Shown here: in pieces, positions 47,984-58,479 of the stretch
Position numbering within the stretch: the stretch's first letter is position 1
Layout: the number at the start of each line of letters is the position of its first letter
Assembly (NCBI RefSeq): GCF_949987515.2
Contig: NC_082689.1
Span: 99,362,957-99,426,956 of the forward strand
Direction of reading: 5' to 3'
Length of the DNA: 64,000 bases
Source: Delphinus delphis
Lineage: Eukaryota > Chordata > Mammalia > Artiodactyla > Delphinidae
Notes under the pieces: generated by a model
Seen by the model: only the letters and a program-made list of their open reading frames with translations
Told to the model about the DNA's origin: nothing
Databases searched by the model: none
Position numbers and translations under genes: made by a program

Positions 47984-48174
47984 CCCTGAAATTTTTTTGT
48001 ATATAGATACTCGGAGATAGTCTTTCTTTCCCCTTGGAGTGTAAACTGTAGGAATTTGACTGCAAAGCTAATTAGGTTAGGTTATGTCCCCTAACTTATG
48101 GAAGAGTCTAAGGGAAATAAAACCTGAGTACAACTTTAAGCCAAGTGAGAGATAGAAAAATGAGACTCAGAATT

Positions 48175-48398
48175 TTTTTTTTGTTTTTTTTTTTGTTTTT
48201 TTTTTTGTGGTACGCGGGCCTCTCACTCTTGTGGCCTCAACGGTTGCGGAGCACAGGCTCCGGATGCACAGGCTCAGCAGTCATGGCTCACGGGCCTAGC
48301 TGCTCCACGGCATGTGGGATCTTCCCGGACCGGGGCACGAACCCGTGTCCCCTGCATCGGCAGGTGGACTCTTAACCACTGCGCCACCAGGGAAGCTC
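48175..48398 (-). mobile_element. CHR-type SINE, short variant, antisense, with TSD
   Basis: The tail is interrupted poly(T) (T10 G T12 G T12 type). The body reads GTGGTACGCGGGCCTCTCAC to CACCAGGGAAGCTC. The 13-bp repeat GAGACTCAGAATT flanks it at 48162-48174 and 48399-48411. It lies about 190 bp from the previous SINE but has its own duplication, so it is an independent event. Confidence 0.95.
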
Positions 48399-48569
48399 GA
48401 GACTCAGAATTATTATGCTATTTGAAAACCTGGATGCAGTCTTTTCTGAGGCTAGCTTCTCTTTATTCTTACAATCCTATTTTCTAATATAATTCTTTAT
48501 TTTAAACTTAAAGTAGAATATAAGTTCCATGAGTGAGGGCAGGGGTTTTTATTTTTATTTTGTTTCTCT

Positions 48570-48650
48570 GTTATAATTCTAAATGCCTAGAATAGTGCCC
48601 GTCGCATAGTAGGAACTCAACTAATATTGTTCAATGAATATTTGAACGGA
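48570..48650 (+). repeat. L2-like 3' tail
   Basis: AATGCCTAGAATAGTGCCCG, TCGCATAGTAGGAACTCAAC and TGTTCAATGAATATTTGAAC resemble the 3' end of L2. Confidence 0.55.
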
Positions 48651-48779
48651 ATGAAGCAGACAAAACACAGTATGAATGTCTTTCCAACTATGTCATGGGA
48701 TTGTTGAGAAAAACCCAGGGAGCAATTACCATAGAGTTGTGCGAATTGAGGCTGGTTTATAGGGCTGTGGTGTAAATTT

Positions 48780-49840
48780 GCTGTCGTTCTGTAAATCTTT
48801 TATTTTTAAACATAACACACAAGAAAAATGCATAAAGGGTAAATAAACAATGTAATGGGATGAATTATAAAGTGAAATCTGTGAACCACCACACAGGTCA
48901 AGAAATAAAACATTGCCAGCATTCCAGAAGCTCCCCAAATGTTAACTCTGAAATATCTTAAACTCTCTCTACCTGCTAGAGGTAACTGCTGTGCTGATTT
49001 TTATGATAATCATTTTCTTGCTTTGCTTTATCATTTTAGCACCAGTATATGCATCCGTTAACAGTGCCGTTTAGTTAGTATTTTGTAAACTTAATATAAA
49101 TAAACAATATAATGTCCTATAGTTTTCATTCATATGTGTCCATGATTTGTCCAAGTTGATGCACATTATTTTAGTTTATTTTCATCTTTATATTTTACAA
49201 ATATAGCATATTCTTCTACTGAAATAAATTTTCCTAGGTTTTGGCTATAAAATCTATGCTGCTATTAAAGTTATCGTACATGTGTCTTGGTGCCTATGTA
49301 TCCATGGTTTCTATGGTATATTTACCACCTAGGAGTGGAATTGCTGAATCACAGTGTATGCCTGTTTTTAGTTTTAGCAGACAATACCTTACATTGTCAC
49401 CAAATACTAGGCTTTCTCAGATTTTTATTTTAGCCAATTTGATACTTAATATATTTGTAGTTCTCTGTAGTTTTCATTGGTATTTCCGTGGTTACTGAAG
49501 AAGTAGATTTTATTTTATCACCCGTTTAGATTAAAGCTTTATCAACCATTTGGACTTTCTCTTTTGTAAAATACCCAGTTAAGACTTCAGCCTACTGTTT
49601 TTATTGATTTGTCTAACTTTTTCTTATCAATTTGTAGTTCTTTGTGTAATCTGGATATGTCCTTTCATCGTAATACAGTTAAAAACATTTCACATTCTGT
49701 GGCTTGTATTTTTCACTTTATTTATGATATGTTTTAATAAATAGACGTTTTAAATTTTAGGATTGTCAAGTATATTGATATTTTTCCTTTTGGGGCCTTT
49801 TTATGACTTTTTCTCCAAAGTAACACACCAGCATTTTCCC
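48780..49840 (-). repeat. Old L1M-type 3' end, antisense
   Basis: GGTCAAGAAATAAAACATTG, CACCTAGGAGTGGAATTGCT and ATATCCAGATTACACAAAGA (minus strand) mark a very old antisense L1. It is diverged beyond any coding use. Confidence 0.6.
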
Positions 49841-50540
49841 CATATTGATAGAAGCAGTCTCTAAGTATAACCCACAGTTAAGGGGAGAGGAATTAGTCTT
49901 CACCTTTTCAAAGGAGGAATCTCAAAGAATTTTTACACACCTTTTAAAATCATTACACGTGCCAAAATCATGTGAAAGTTTTTAGAGGAAATGGAGTAGA
50001 ATACATTTAAAGGAAGAAAGGCTCAAGTTGAGAGAAAGAAATCATAGATGTTGGAGAGAGGAGAGATCAGAATACGTATGTTTTATCTTTCATAGATGTT
50101 ATCTTTCCCTTTAGTGCCCCAGATCTTTGAGGGCCGTGGCTGTGTCTAGCAGAGGTGGCCACATACTTGGTGTTTAGTAAGGACTTACTTGTTGGCTGAT
50201 ACGTTGTCATAAATGGTTCCCCAGTTCCTGATCAAATTTCTATGGTAGTGGTAGTTCTTCCAGTTGATCTGGTAAGTTCAAAACATTGATTGACCTGACC
50301 TAAATACTGAATTTAGGGTCAGATCTTAACCAATATGCTAACTAAAAGAAATTAATTTCAGGTCAAATCTGACTATAGTCAGGATGATTGGAAGCCCCTA
50401 TTGCTCTGCCTTTAGCCATTTACTGTCCCCCAAGATTTCTCTCCTATTTCTTCCCTTGAAACTCAGTCATCTTATTTTCCTGTTCTCATTCAATTTGTCA
50501 TATTTGGGGAGATCTGTCCGATTTATCCTTAATGGAGATT
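49841..50540. other. No gene recognised
   Basis: Unassigned sequence. A 68-residue frame at 50384 runs into the SINE that follows. Confidence 0.4.
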
Positions 50541-50547
50541 TACTCTT

Positions 50548-50754
50548 TTTTTTTTTTTTTTTGCGGTACGCGGGCTTCTCACTGTTGTGACCTCTCCCAT
50601 TGCGGAGCACAAGCTCTGAACGCGCAGGCTCAGCGGCCATGGCTCATGGGCCCAGCCGCTCCGCGGCACGTGGGATCCTTCTGGACCGGGGCACGAACCC
50701 GTGTCCCCTGCATCGGCAGGCAGACTCTCAACCACAGCGCCACCAGGGAAGCCC
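50548..50754 (-). mobile_element. CHR-type SINE, short variant, antisense
   Basis: Poly(T), GCGGTACGCGGGCTTCTCAC and CACCAGGGAAGCCC. A short repeat TACTCTT (50541-50547 and 50755-50761) flanks it. At 7 bp it is shorter than for the other copies. Confidence 0.93.
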
Positions 50755-51089
50755 TACTCTTAATAGCTTAATAGAAAATGATTATATCTAGTTTTTTTTT
50801 TTTCATTTTAAAAGTATATTTTAAAGACACAAAGCTTTAATCTAAAATAATGACTTTCCTATGAGCACAGTAACATAGTGTCCATTTATTCGTACACTCG
50901 CTAATGTCCAGAGAATTAGAAGAAATGCCGTTAAAAGACATGAGCTATTGTATTTATGGGCAACAGTCAGCCATCTAACTGTATTCTGCTCTGCCTGCTA
51001 TACTCATTTGCCTTTGAATTTATCCAGACCCCAAACAGCAACATATGTGGCTTTGCACTTATGTTTTCATGCAGTCTGTGATTTTTCTT

Positions 51090-51395
51090 CTCATCCCAAT
51101 TAGCCACAGCTCCAATCAGTTTAATCCATCTCTGATAGCAAGCCATATTTTCCTACCTTGTTGATGAGCATGTCATGTGGAACAGAGTCAGAAGCCTCCC
51201 GAAGTCAAAATATATTATGTCTGTCCCTTCCTCCCTGCATGCAAGGTCTGCCACTCTGTCAGATGAGGCAACTGAATTGGTCTAACATGATTTGTTGGTC
51301 ACAAAGTCATGCTAGTTATTACCCATCATTCTGAGATCTTCCATGTGCTTGCAAATTGATTAGGCATCTTGATCTTGTGGTTAATGTACTTTTTG
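51090..51395 (-). repeat. CR1/L3-type LINE reverse-transcriptase remnant
   Basis: Read on the minus strand, 51200-51221 gives DIIYFDF and 51157-51198 gives EASDSVPHDMLINK in a shifted frame. Together these match the fingerprint D.(I/V)YLDFSKAFD.V.H..L of CR1-clade LINE reverse transcriptases. One frameshift separates the two parts. CR1/L3 elements stopped moving in mammals long ago, so this is among the oldest sequence in the window. The limits are approximate. Confidence 0.7.
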
Positions 51396-51746
51396 TCATT
51401 GTTTAGAGCTGGGGACACGCCAATCCAATCTTGGGCTACTGTGAGCATGCATTTACTATCTGTTCTCTATTCCTTAAAGATAAGGAGCTCATTTGCTTTT
51501 ACAACTCAGAAATTCTCAAAAAGAAAAGTTAACACTTCCAAGGACTCCTGGGATAGTTTATTAGTAGCCAAGCTTTGGTATCAAGAATTAAAAGAAATTA
51601 GGTTTTCTGTCCTCATTGATGGGAATGGCATATATTTATTGAGTCTCTGCTATGTGAAAGACACCGTACTGCTAGGTTGTGTAAGAGGTACAATGATATT
51701 TAAGATGGTCTCAAATCTTGAATTGTCTATAGAAAACATGAACACA

Positions 51747-51968
51747 GGGGCTTCCCTGGTGGTGCAGTGGTTGAGAGTCCGCCTGCTGATGCAGGGAACG
51801 TGGGCTCGTGCCCTGGTCTGGGAAGATCCCACATGCCATGGAGCGGCTGGGCCCGTGAGCCATGGCCGCTGGGCCTGCGTGTCCAGAGCCTGTGCTCAGC
51901 AACGGGAAAGGCCACAGCAGTGAGTGGACCGCGTACCGCAAAAAAAAAACAAAAAACAAACAAAAAAA
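51747..51968 (+). mobile_element. CHR-type SINE, short variant, with TSD
   Basis: GGGGCTTCCCTGGTGGTGCA to CGCGTACCGC and an A-rich tail (A10 C A6 C A3 C A11 type). The 14-bp repeat AAAACATGAACACA flanks it at 51733-51746 and 51969-51982. Confidence 0.95.
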
Positions 51969-51982
51969 AAAACATGAACACA

Positions 51983-54077
51983 TTGAAAAGTAATTGACAA
52001 TGATATTTTGTGTGGAGAATAGAGAAAAGAACATAAAACTTTTTAGTAGGTTGTATGTTACAAATTATGAGATTTTCTTTATGCCTGATTGTCCTGCTAA
52101 ATTATTTTAAATAATAACCCAGAAATATTATTTGTATATTTCTTTTTGAATTGACTGCCTCCTGAATTTTTAATTATTTCCCTACATCCTCAAAATTTTT
52201 AGTGGCAGCGAGATTGATTTCTTTATATTCTCCTTTTGTCATTACATATGTTTCCTATTTTTTCTTTATCTTTCTGCCTTTCTACCTTTTTTCTCTCTAT
52301 CAACTTCGTTTTTGTGCCCAGTTATGGGCTTGTAGGTATGTTCTTCCAGGAAAAGGGAATATTTCCAAGATTGTTGATCGTAGGTCTCTTGGGAACTCAC
52401 ACTTTACTGTTCCAATAAAGGCTTGGTAATACCAATTATCACCATCAACAAAATATAAAAATATAGCTCTTTATATTTGTAAAAATATAACACTTTATGA
52501 AAAAACAACCTAAATGATTGGCCAGAAAATCCAGTGACCACTTTTGTTTTTTATAAATTTATTTTAAAATACAACATAGACATGGAGTATTAAGTTAAAA
52601 ATGTCACAGGATAGACCAGAGCATTTTTCATTATACCCAATTCTTATCAACCAAAATTTATCAACTAAATTTATTAAATAAACTTTAAGGAAATATCTTT
52701 TTGTTTGTTTTCTAAACATCTTTATTGGAGTATAATTGCTTTACAATGGTGTGTTAGTTTCTGCTTTATATTCACTTTGTTATAAAGGAAATATCTTCTA
52801 TATCACTTATAGATAGGACCTCTGCCATTAAAAGTTCTCATATCTTGACAGTTGGAGAAAAAGATATCTGATGACAGGTAATTGTTGTTAATTCTGTTAG
52901 GTGTGAGCATATTATTACAGATAGGTAGGGAATTATTAGTTTTTGGAGAAAGATGTTGATCTACTTAGAGATGAAGTACAGTGATACATGTAAATTACTT
53001 TGAAATGTTTTGGCAATATATAATGTATGCGTGTATACATATGTACAATTATAGATGCATTTATATATAATATATGAAGTCTCAAATCTTAAGTGCAGAG
53101 CAGCTTTTTGTAAGTTTTTTCCCTGGCTTTTTCTTATCACTGCATTATTTCATGGCTTCATTACACCACAATCTCCTTTAGGTCTTTGCTTATATGTCAT
53201 TGATTTGCCTCCTGCTCTGGGCTCTAATGAATTCTTCCAGTGAATTAAAGGGGAATCTCAATTGCATATCATAATGTCCCATTAATACTTTAAGCCTCAC
53301 ATTGTTCTTTAGTCTAACTCCTTTCTCTACAGCCAGTGAAATGTAAAATGAAGCAAGAGGGGAACTCCTGGGTTTGAATCGAAAACTGCAATGCATTCAT
53401 CCTCCTCTGCTTTCCGCTTCTCTCTTCCCTTAAAATACACAGGAGGTGGATAATAAATATTTGGTGAACAAACCAGTGGAAAAAAAATCAGTAGATGGAT
53501 GCTTCCAAGAGACAGGTGGTCCTCAAGACAAGTTTATTAAATTTGTCATGTAGCTACTTAAAAATCTGCCAAAGCCCCTCCTTGCTAGAGACATCTTAGA
53601 GGCTTTCTTGAAAAGGCTTATGTTTTCTGCAAACATAAAAGTATAGAACATTTCAAAAGAGAGTTATATTGTGATGCAGCTTGGCTCTTTTCTTGGCATA
53701 AATAATATTTCCTGGAAGGTAAAGGGTTAAAGTCGATCTGGTAACATTACAATTTTATTTCAGTAAAGCAAAATCAATTAGTCTGATGCATACTGTTGAA
53801 ATCCAAGTAAATGCTAGCATGGTATAATTGCACAAAAATGTCCATGAAAAAAGAATGCAGATCAATAATTGATTTTCTCTCATTTAAATTTTTTATTCTC
53901 TGTCAGTATACAGAGTAGAGGGAGTGAAGATTTTTAAAACTCCTTTCTTATTTGAAGTGTGCGATGGCTGGATAAAAGCAAGCTTCTTCCAAACGTAGTT
54001 CACTTATCATTTAAAATCTGTGAATGTGAGGCGCACAGAGGCCCAACTTTTGGAATACATTAAAAATAACAACTGTG
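51983..54077. other. Mostly unique sequence; one L1 scrap
   Basis: A scrap of antisense L1 3' end lies at 52715-52790 (CATCTTTATTGGAGTATAAT, TTAGTTTCTGCTTTATA). The stretch 53600-54060 has no recognised repeat and carries several homeodomain-like AT motifs. No gene is recognised. Confidence 0.45.
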
Positions 54078-54098
54078 AAAAAGAGCGGGAGAGACCTT

Positions 54099-54107
54099 CA
54101 AGATGGC
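54099..54107 (+). promoter_or_regulatory. YY1-like site at the L1 5' end
   Basis: CAAGATGGC at the very start of the L1 5' UTR matches the YY1 core known from the human L1 promoter, where it sets the transcription start. Function in this copy is inferred from position only. Confidence 0.5.
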
Positions 54108-55660
54108 GGAGGAGCAAGGCACAGAGATCACCTTCCTCCCCACAGATACACCAGAAATACATCTACACGTGGAACAACTCCTACTGAACACTGGCAGAAG
54201 ACCTCAGACCTCCCAAAAGGCAAGAAACTCCCCACGTACCTGGGTAGGGCAAAAGAAAAAAGAATAAACAGAAACAAAAGAATAGGGATGGGACCTGCAC
54301 CAGTGGGAGGGAGCTGTGAAGGAGGAAAGGTTTCCACACACTAGGAAGCCCCTTCACGGGCGGAGACTGCGGGTGGCGGCGACGGGAGCTTCGGAGTCGC
54401 AGAGGAGAGCTCAGCAACAGGGATACGGAGGGCAAAGCGGGGAGATTCCCGCACAGAGGATCGCTGCTGACCGGCACTCACCAGTCCGAGAGGCTTGTCT
54501 GCTCACCCGCTGGAGCGGGCGGGGGCTGGGAGCTGAGGCTCGGGCTTCGGTTGGCGGCGTGAACACAGCCTGCAGGGGTTAGTGCACCACGGCTAGCTGG
54601 GAGGGAGTACGGGAAAAGTTTGGACCTGCCGAAGCGGCAAGAGACTTTTTCTTCCCTCTTTGTTTCCTGGTGCGCGAGGAGAGGGGATTAAGAGTGCTGC
54701 TTAAAGGAGCTCCAGACGGGCGCGAGCCCCGGCTAACAGCGCAGACACCAGAGACGGGCATGAGACGCTAAGGCTGCTGCCGCCACCACCAATAAGCCTG
54801 TGTGCGAGCACAGGTCACTATCCACAACCCTCTTCTGGGGAGCCTTTGCAGCCCGCCACTGCCAGGGGTCCGGGATCCAGGGACAACTTCCCCGGGAGAA
54901 CGCACAGCGCACCTCAGGCTGGTGCAATGTCACATTGGCCTTTGCCGCCGCAGGGTCGCCCCGCATCGTGCCCCTCCCTCCCCCCAACCTGAGTGAGCCA
55001 GAGCCCCCGAATCAGCTGCTCCTTTAACCCTGTCCTGTCTCAGCGAAGAACAGATGCCCTCAGACGATGTACACGCAGAGGCGGGTCCAAATCCAAAGCT
55101 GAGCCCTGGGAGCTGTGTGAACAAAGAAGAGAAAGGGAAATCTCTCCCAGCAGCCTCAGGAGCAGCGGATTAAATCTCCACAATCAACTTGATGTACCTG
55201 CATCTTTGGAATACCTGAATAGACAACGAATCATCCCAAAATTGAGGCGGTGGACTTTTGGAGCAACTGTAGACTTGGGGTTTGGTTTCTGCATCTAATT
55301 TGTTTGTGGTTTTATGCTTATCTTAGTTTAGTATTTAGATTTTATTATCATTGGTAGATTTGTTTATTGATTTGGTTGCTGTGTTCCTTTTTTAAAAGTA
55401 TATATATATATTTGTTTTTCCTTTTTCTCTTTTTCTGAGTGTGTATTCTTCTTTATGTGATTTGGTCTGTATAGTTTTGCTTTTACGATTTGTCCTAGGG
55501 TTCTCTTTGTTGCATTTATTTTTGGATAGTTTTTAGCGCTTGTCACCATTGGTGGATTTGTTTATTGGTTTGGTTGCTCTCTTCTTTCTTTTTTCAATGA
55601 CTTATTAATATTTTATTCTTAATAATTATTTTTTTATTTTAATAACTTCATTTTTCTCTG

Positions 55661-55874
55661 TTTTTTTTTTTTTTTTTTTTTTGCGGGACGCAGGCCTCTC
55701 ACTGTTGTGGCCTCTCCTGTTGCAGAGTACAGGCTCCAGACGCGCAGGCTCAGCGGCCATGGCTCATGGGCCTAGCTGCTCCGCGGCATGTGGGATCCTC
55801 CCGAACTGGGGCACGAACCCGTGTCCCCGGCACTGGCAGGCGGACTCCCAACCACTGCGCCACCAGGGAAACAC
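55661..55874 (-). mobile_element. CHR-type SINE, short variant, antisense, nested in L1
   Basis: Poly(T) of over 20, GCGGGACGCAGGCCTCTCAC and a terminal CACCAGGGAA. It sits in the T-rich part of the L1 5' UTR. I found no clear flanking duplication, partly because the site itself is T-rich. Confidence 0.92.
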
Positions 55875-56891
55875 CTCTTTCTTAGTTTTATTCTCACTTT
55901 TCTTCTGACCCGTATGGCTGACAGGGTCTTGGTGCTCCAGCCACTTGTCAGGCCTGTGCCTCTGAGGTGGGAGAGCTGAATTCAGGACATTGGTCAACGA
56001 AAGACCTCACCGCTCCATGTAATAACAAACAAAAAAACTCTCCAAGAGATCTCCCTCTCAACGCTAAGACCCATCTCCACTCAATGAACAACAGGCTACA
56101 GTGCTGGACACCCTATCCCAACCAACTAGCAAGACAGGAACACAAACCCACCCATTAGCAGAGAGGCTGCCTAAAATCATAATAAGTTCACAGACACCCC
56201 AAAACACACCACCAGGCACGGTCCTGCCCACCAGAAAGACAAGATCCAGTTTCACCCACCAGAACACTGGTGGAGGAACCAGTCCCCTCCACCAGGAAGC
56301 CTACACGAGCCACTGAATATCAATTACAAAGATATCAATTACAGGAAAAAATCTGTAAAAAATCCAAACACATGGTGGTGAAACAATACACTACTTAATC
56401 GCATACAGGATAAATCCAAGAAGAAACATGCCAAGGCACATATTAATCAAACTATCAAAAATTAACTACAAAGGAAAAATATTAAATGCAGCAGGGAAAA
56501 AAACCAAATAACATACAAGTGAATCCCCATAAGGTTAACAGCTGATCTTTCAGCAGAAACTGTGCAATCCAGAAGGGAGTGGCAGGACATATTTAAAGTG
56601 ACGAAAGGGAAAAACCTGCAACCAAGATTACTCTACCCAGCAAGAATCTCATTCAGATTTGATGGAGAAATTAAAACCTTTACAGACAAGCAAAAGCTAA
56701 GAAAATTCAGCACAACCAAACCAGCTTTACAACAAATGCTAAAGGAACTTCTCTAGGCAGGAAACACAAGAGAAGGAAAAGATCTAAAATAACAAACCCA
56801 AAACAGTAAAGAAAATGGTAATAGTAACATACATATCAAAAACTACCTTACATGTAAATGGATTAAATGCTCCAACCAAAAGACATAGACT

Positions 56892-57100
56892 GGGCTTCCC
56901 TGGTGGTCCAGTGGTTGAGAGTCCGCCTGCCGATGCAGGGGACACGGGTTTGTGCCCTGGTCTGGGAAGATCCCACATACCACGGAGCGGCTAGGCCCGT
57001 GAGCCATGGCCACTGAGCCTGCGTGTCCGGAGCCTGTGCTCCGCAACGGGAGAGGCCACAACAGTGAGAGGCCCGCGTACTGCAAAAAAAACCAAAAAAA
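56892..57100 (+). mobile_element. CHR-type SINE, short variant, at an L1 deletion junction
   Basis: GGGCTTCCCTGGTGGTCCAG to CCCGCGTACTGC and an A-run. The left flank is the beginning of ORF2 and the right flank is the reverse-transcriptase region, so well over 1 kb of L1 is missing at this point. No target-site duplication is visible. Confidence 0.93.
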
Positions 57101-58479
57101 ATGTCACAAAGAAAGAAAACTACAGGCCAATATCGCTGATGAACATAGATGCAAAAATCCTCGAGAAAATACTAGCAAAGAGAATCCAACAGCACTTTAA
57201 AAGGATCATACACCATGATTAAGTGGGGTTTATCACAGGAATTCAAGGATTCATCAATATACACAAATCAATCAATGTGATATACCATATTAACAGATGG
57301 AAGGAGAAAAACCGTATGATCATCTCAGTAGATGCAGTAAAAGCTTTCAACAAAATTCAACACCCATTTATGATAAAAACCTCCGGAAGGTAGGCATAGA
57401 GGGAACTTACCTCCACATAATAAAGGCCATATATGACAAAACCAAGGAGCTCATGCAACTCAATAACAAAAAGCAAACAACCCACTCCAAAAATGGGCAG
57501 AAGACCTAAATAGACATTTCTCCAAAGAAGATGTACAGATTGCCAACAAACACATGAAAGAAAGCTCCACATCACTAATCATTAGAGAAATGCAAATCAA
57601 AACTACAATGAGGTATCACCGCACACCAGTCAGAATGGCCATCATCAAAAAAATCTACAAACAATAAATGCTGGGGATGGTGTGGAGAAAATGGAACCCT
57701 CTTGCACTGTTGGTGGGAATATAAATTGATACAGCCACTATGGAGAACAGTATGGAGGTCCTTAAAAAACTAAAAATAGAACTACCACATGACTCAGCAA
57801 TCCCACTACTGGGCATATACCCTGAGAAAACCATAATTCAAAAAGAGTCATGTACCGCAATGTTCATTGCAGGTCTATTTACAATAACCAGGACATGGAA
57901 GCAACCTAAGTGTCCATCGACAGAAGAATGGATAAAGAAGATGTGGCACATATATGCAATGGAATATTACTCAGCCATAAAAAGAAACGAAATCGACTTA
58001 TTTGTAGTGAGGTGGATGGTTCTAGAGTCTGTCATACAGAGTGAAGTAAGTCAGAAAGAAAAACAAATACCGCATGCTAACACATATATATGGAATCTAA
58101 AAAAAAAGAAGATTCTGAAGAACCTAGGGGCAGGACAGGAATAAAGATGCAGACATAGAGAATGGACTTGAGGACACGGGGAGGGGGAAGGGTAAGCTGG
58201 GACGAACTGAGAGAGTGGCATGGACATATATACACAACCAACTGTAAAATAGATAGCTCGTGGGAAGCAGCCGCATAGCACATGGAGAGAAACTCAGTGC
58301 TTTGTGACCATCTAGTGCTGTGGGATAGGGAGGGTAGGAGGGAGACACAAGAAGGAAGAGATATGGGGGTATATGTATATGTATATGTATAGCTGATTCA
58401 CTTTGTTATAAAGCAGAAACTAACACACCATTGTAAAGCAATTATACTCCAATAAAGATGTTAAAAAAAACAAACACTT

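Larger units (their letters stand above)
54078..58468 (+). mobile_element. Young-type L1, internally deleted, with 5' UTR and 3' end
   Basis: The 5' UTR starts with AAGATGGCGGAGGAGCAAGG and is GC-rich to about 55030, then T-rich with two ATTGGTAGATTTGTTTATTG-like units 198 bp apart (55350, 55548). Leader sequence at 55890-56320 is followed by the region before ORF2 (TGCTAAAGGAACTTCTCTAG) and the first ORF2 codons (GTAAATGGATTAAATGCTCC). ORF1 is not recognisable. At 56892 a SINE replaces ORF2 up to the reverse transcriptase, which resumes at 57101 (GTCACAAAGAAAGAAAACTA). A second gap at about 57445 leads to the ORF2 C-terminus (EWIKKMWHIYAMEYYSAIKR) and 3' UTR. It is not capable of moving by itself. 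Confidence 0.85.

Noticed and set aside
51369..51923. 184-residue frame
   Set aside because: It begins in the CR1/L3 remnant region, crosses unique DNA and ends inside a SINE, so it cannot be a natural gene.
54340..55030. GC-rich, CpG-containing block that resembles a CpG-island promoter
   Set aside because: It is the 5' UTR of the L1 that starts at 54078, so the composition is explained by the transposon.
57740..58144. 134-residue frame that looks well conserved
   Set aside because: It is the C-terminal end of L1 ORF2 in a deleted element, not a host gene.
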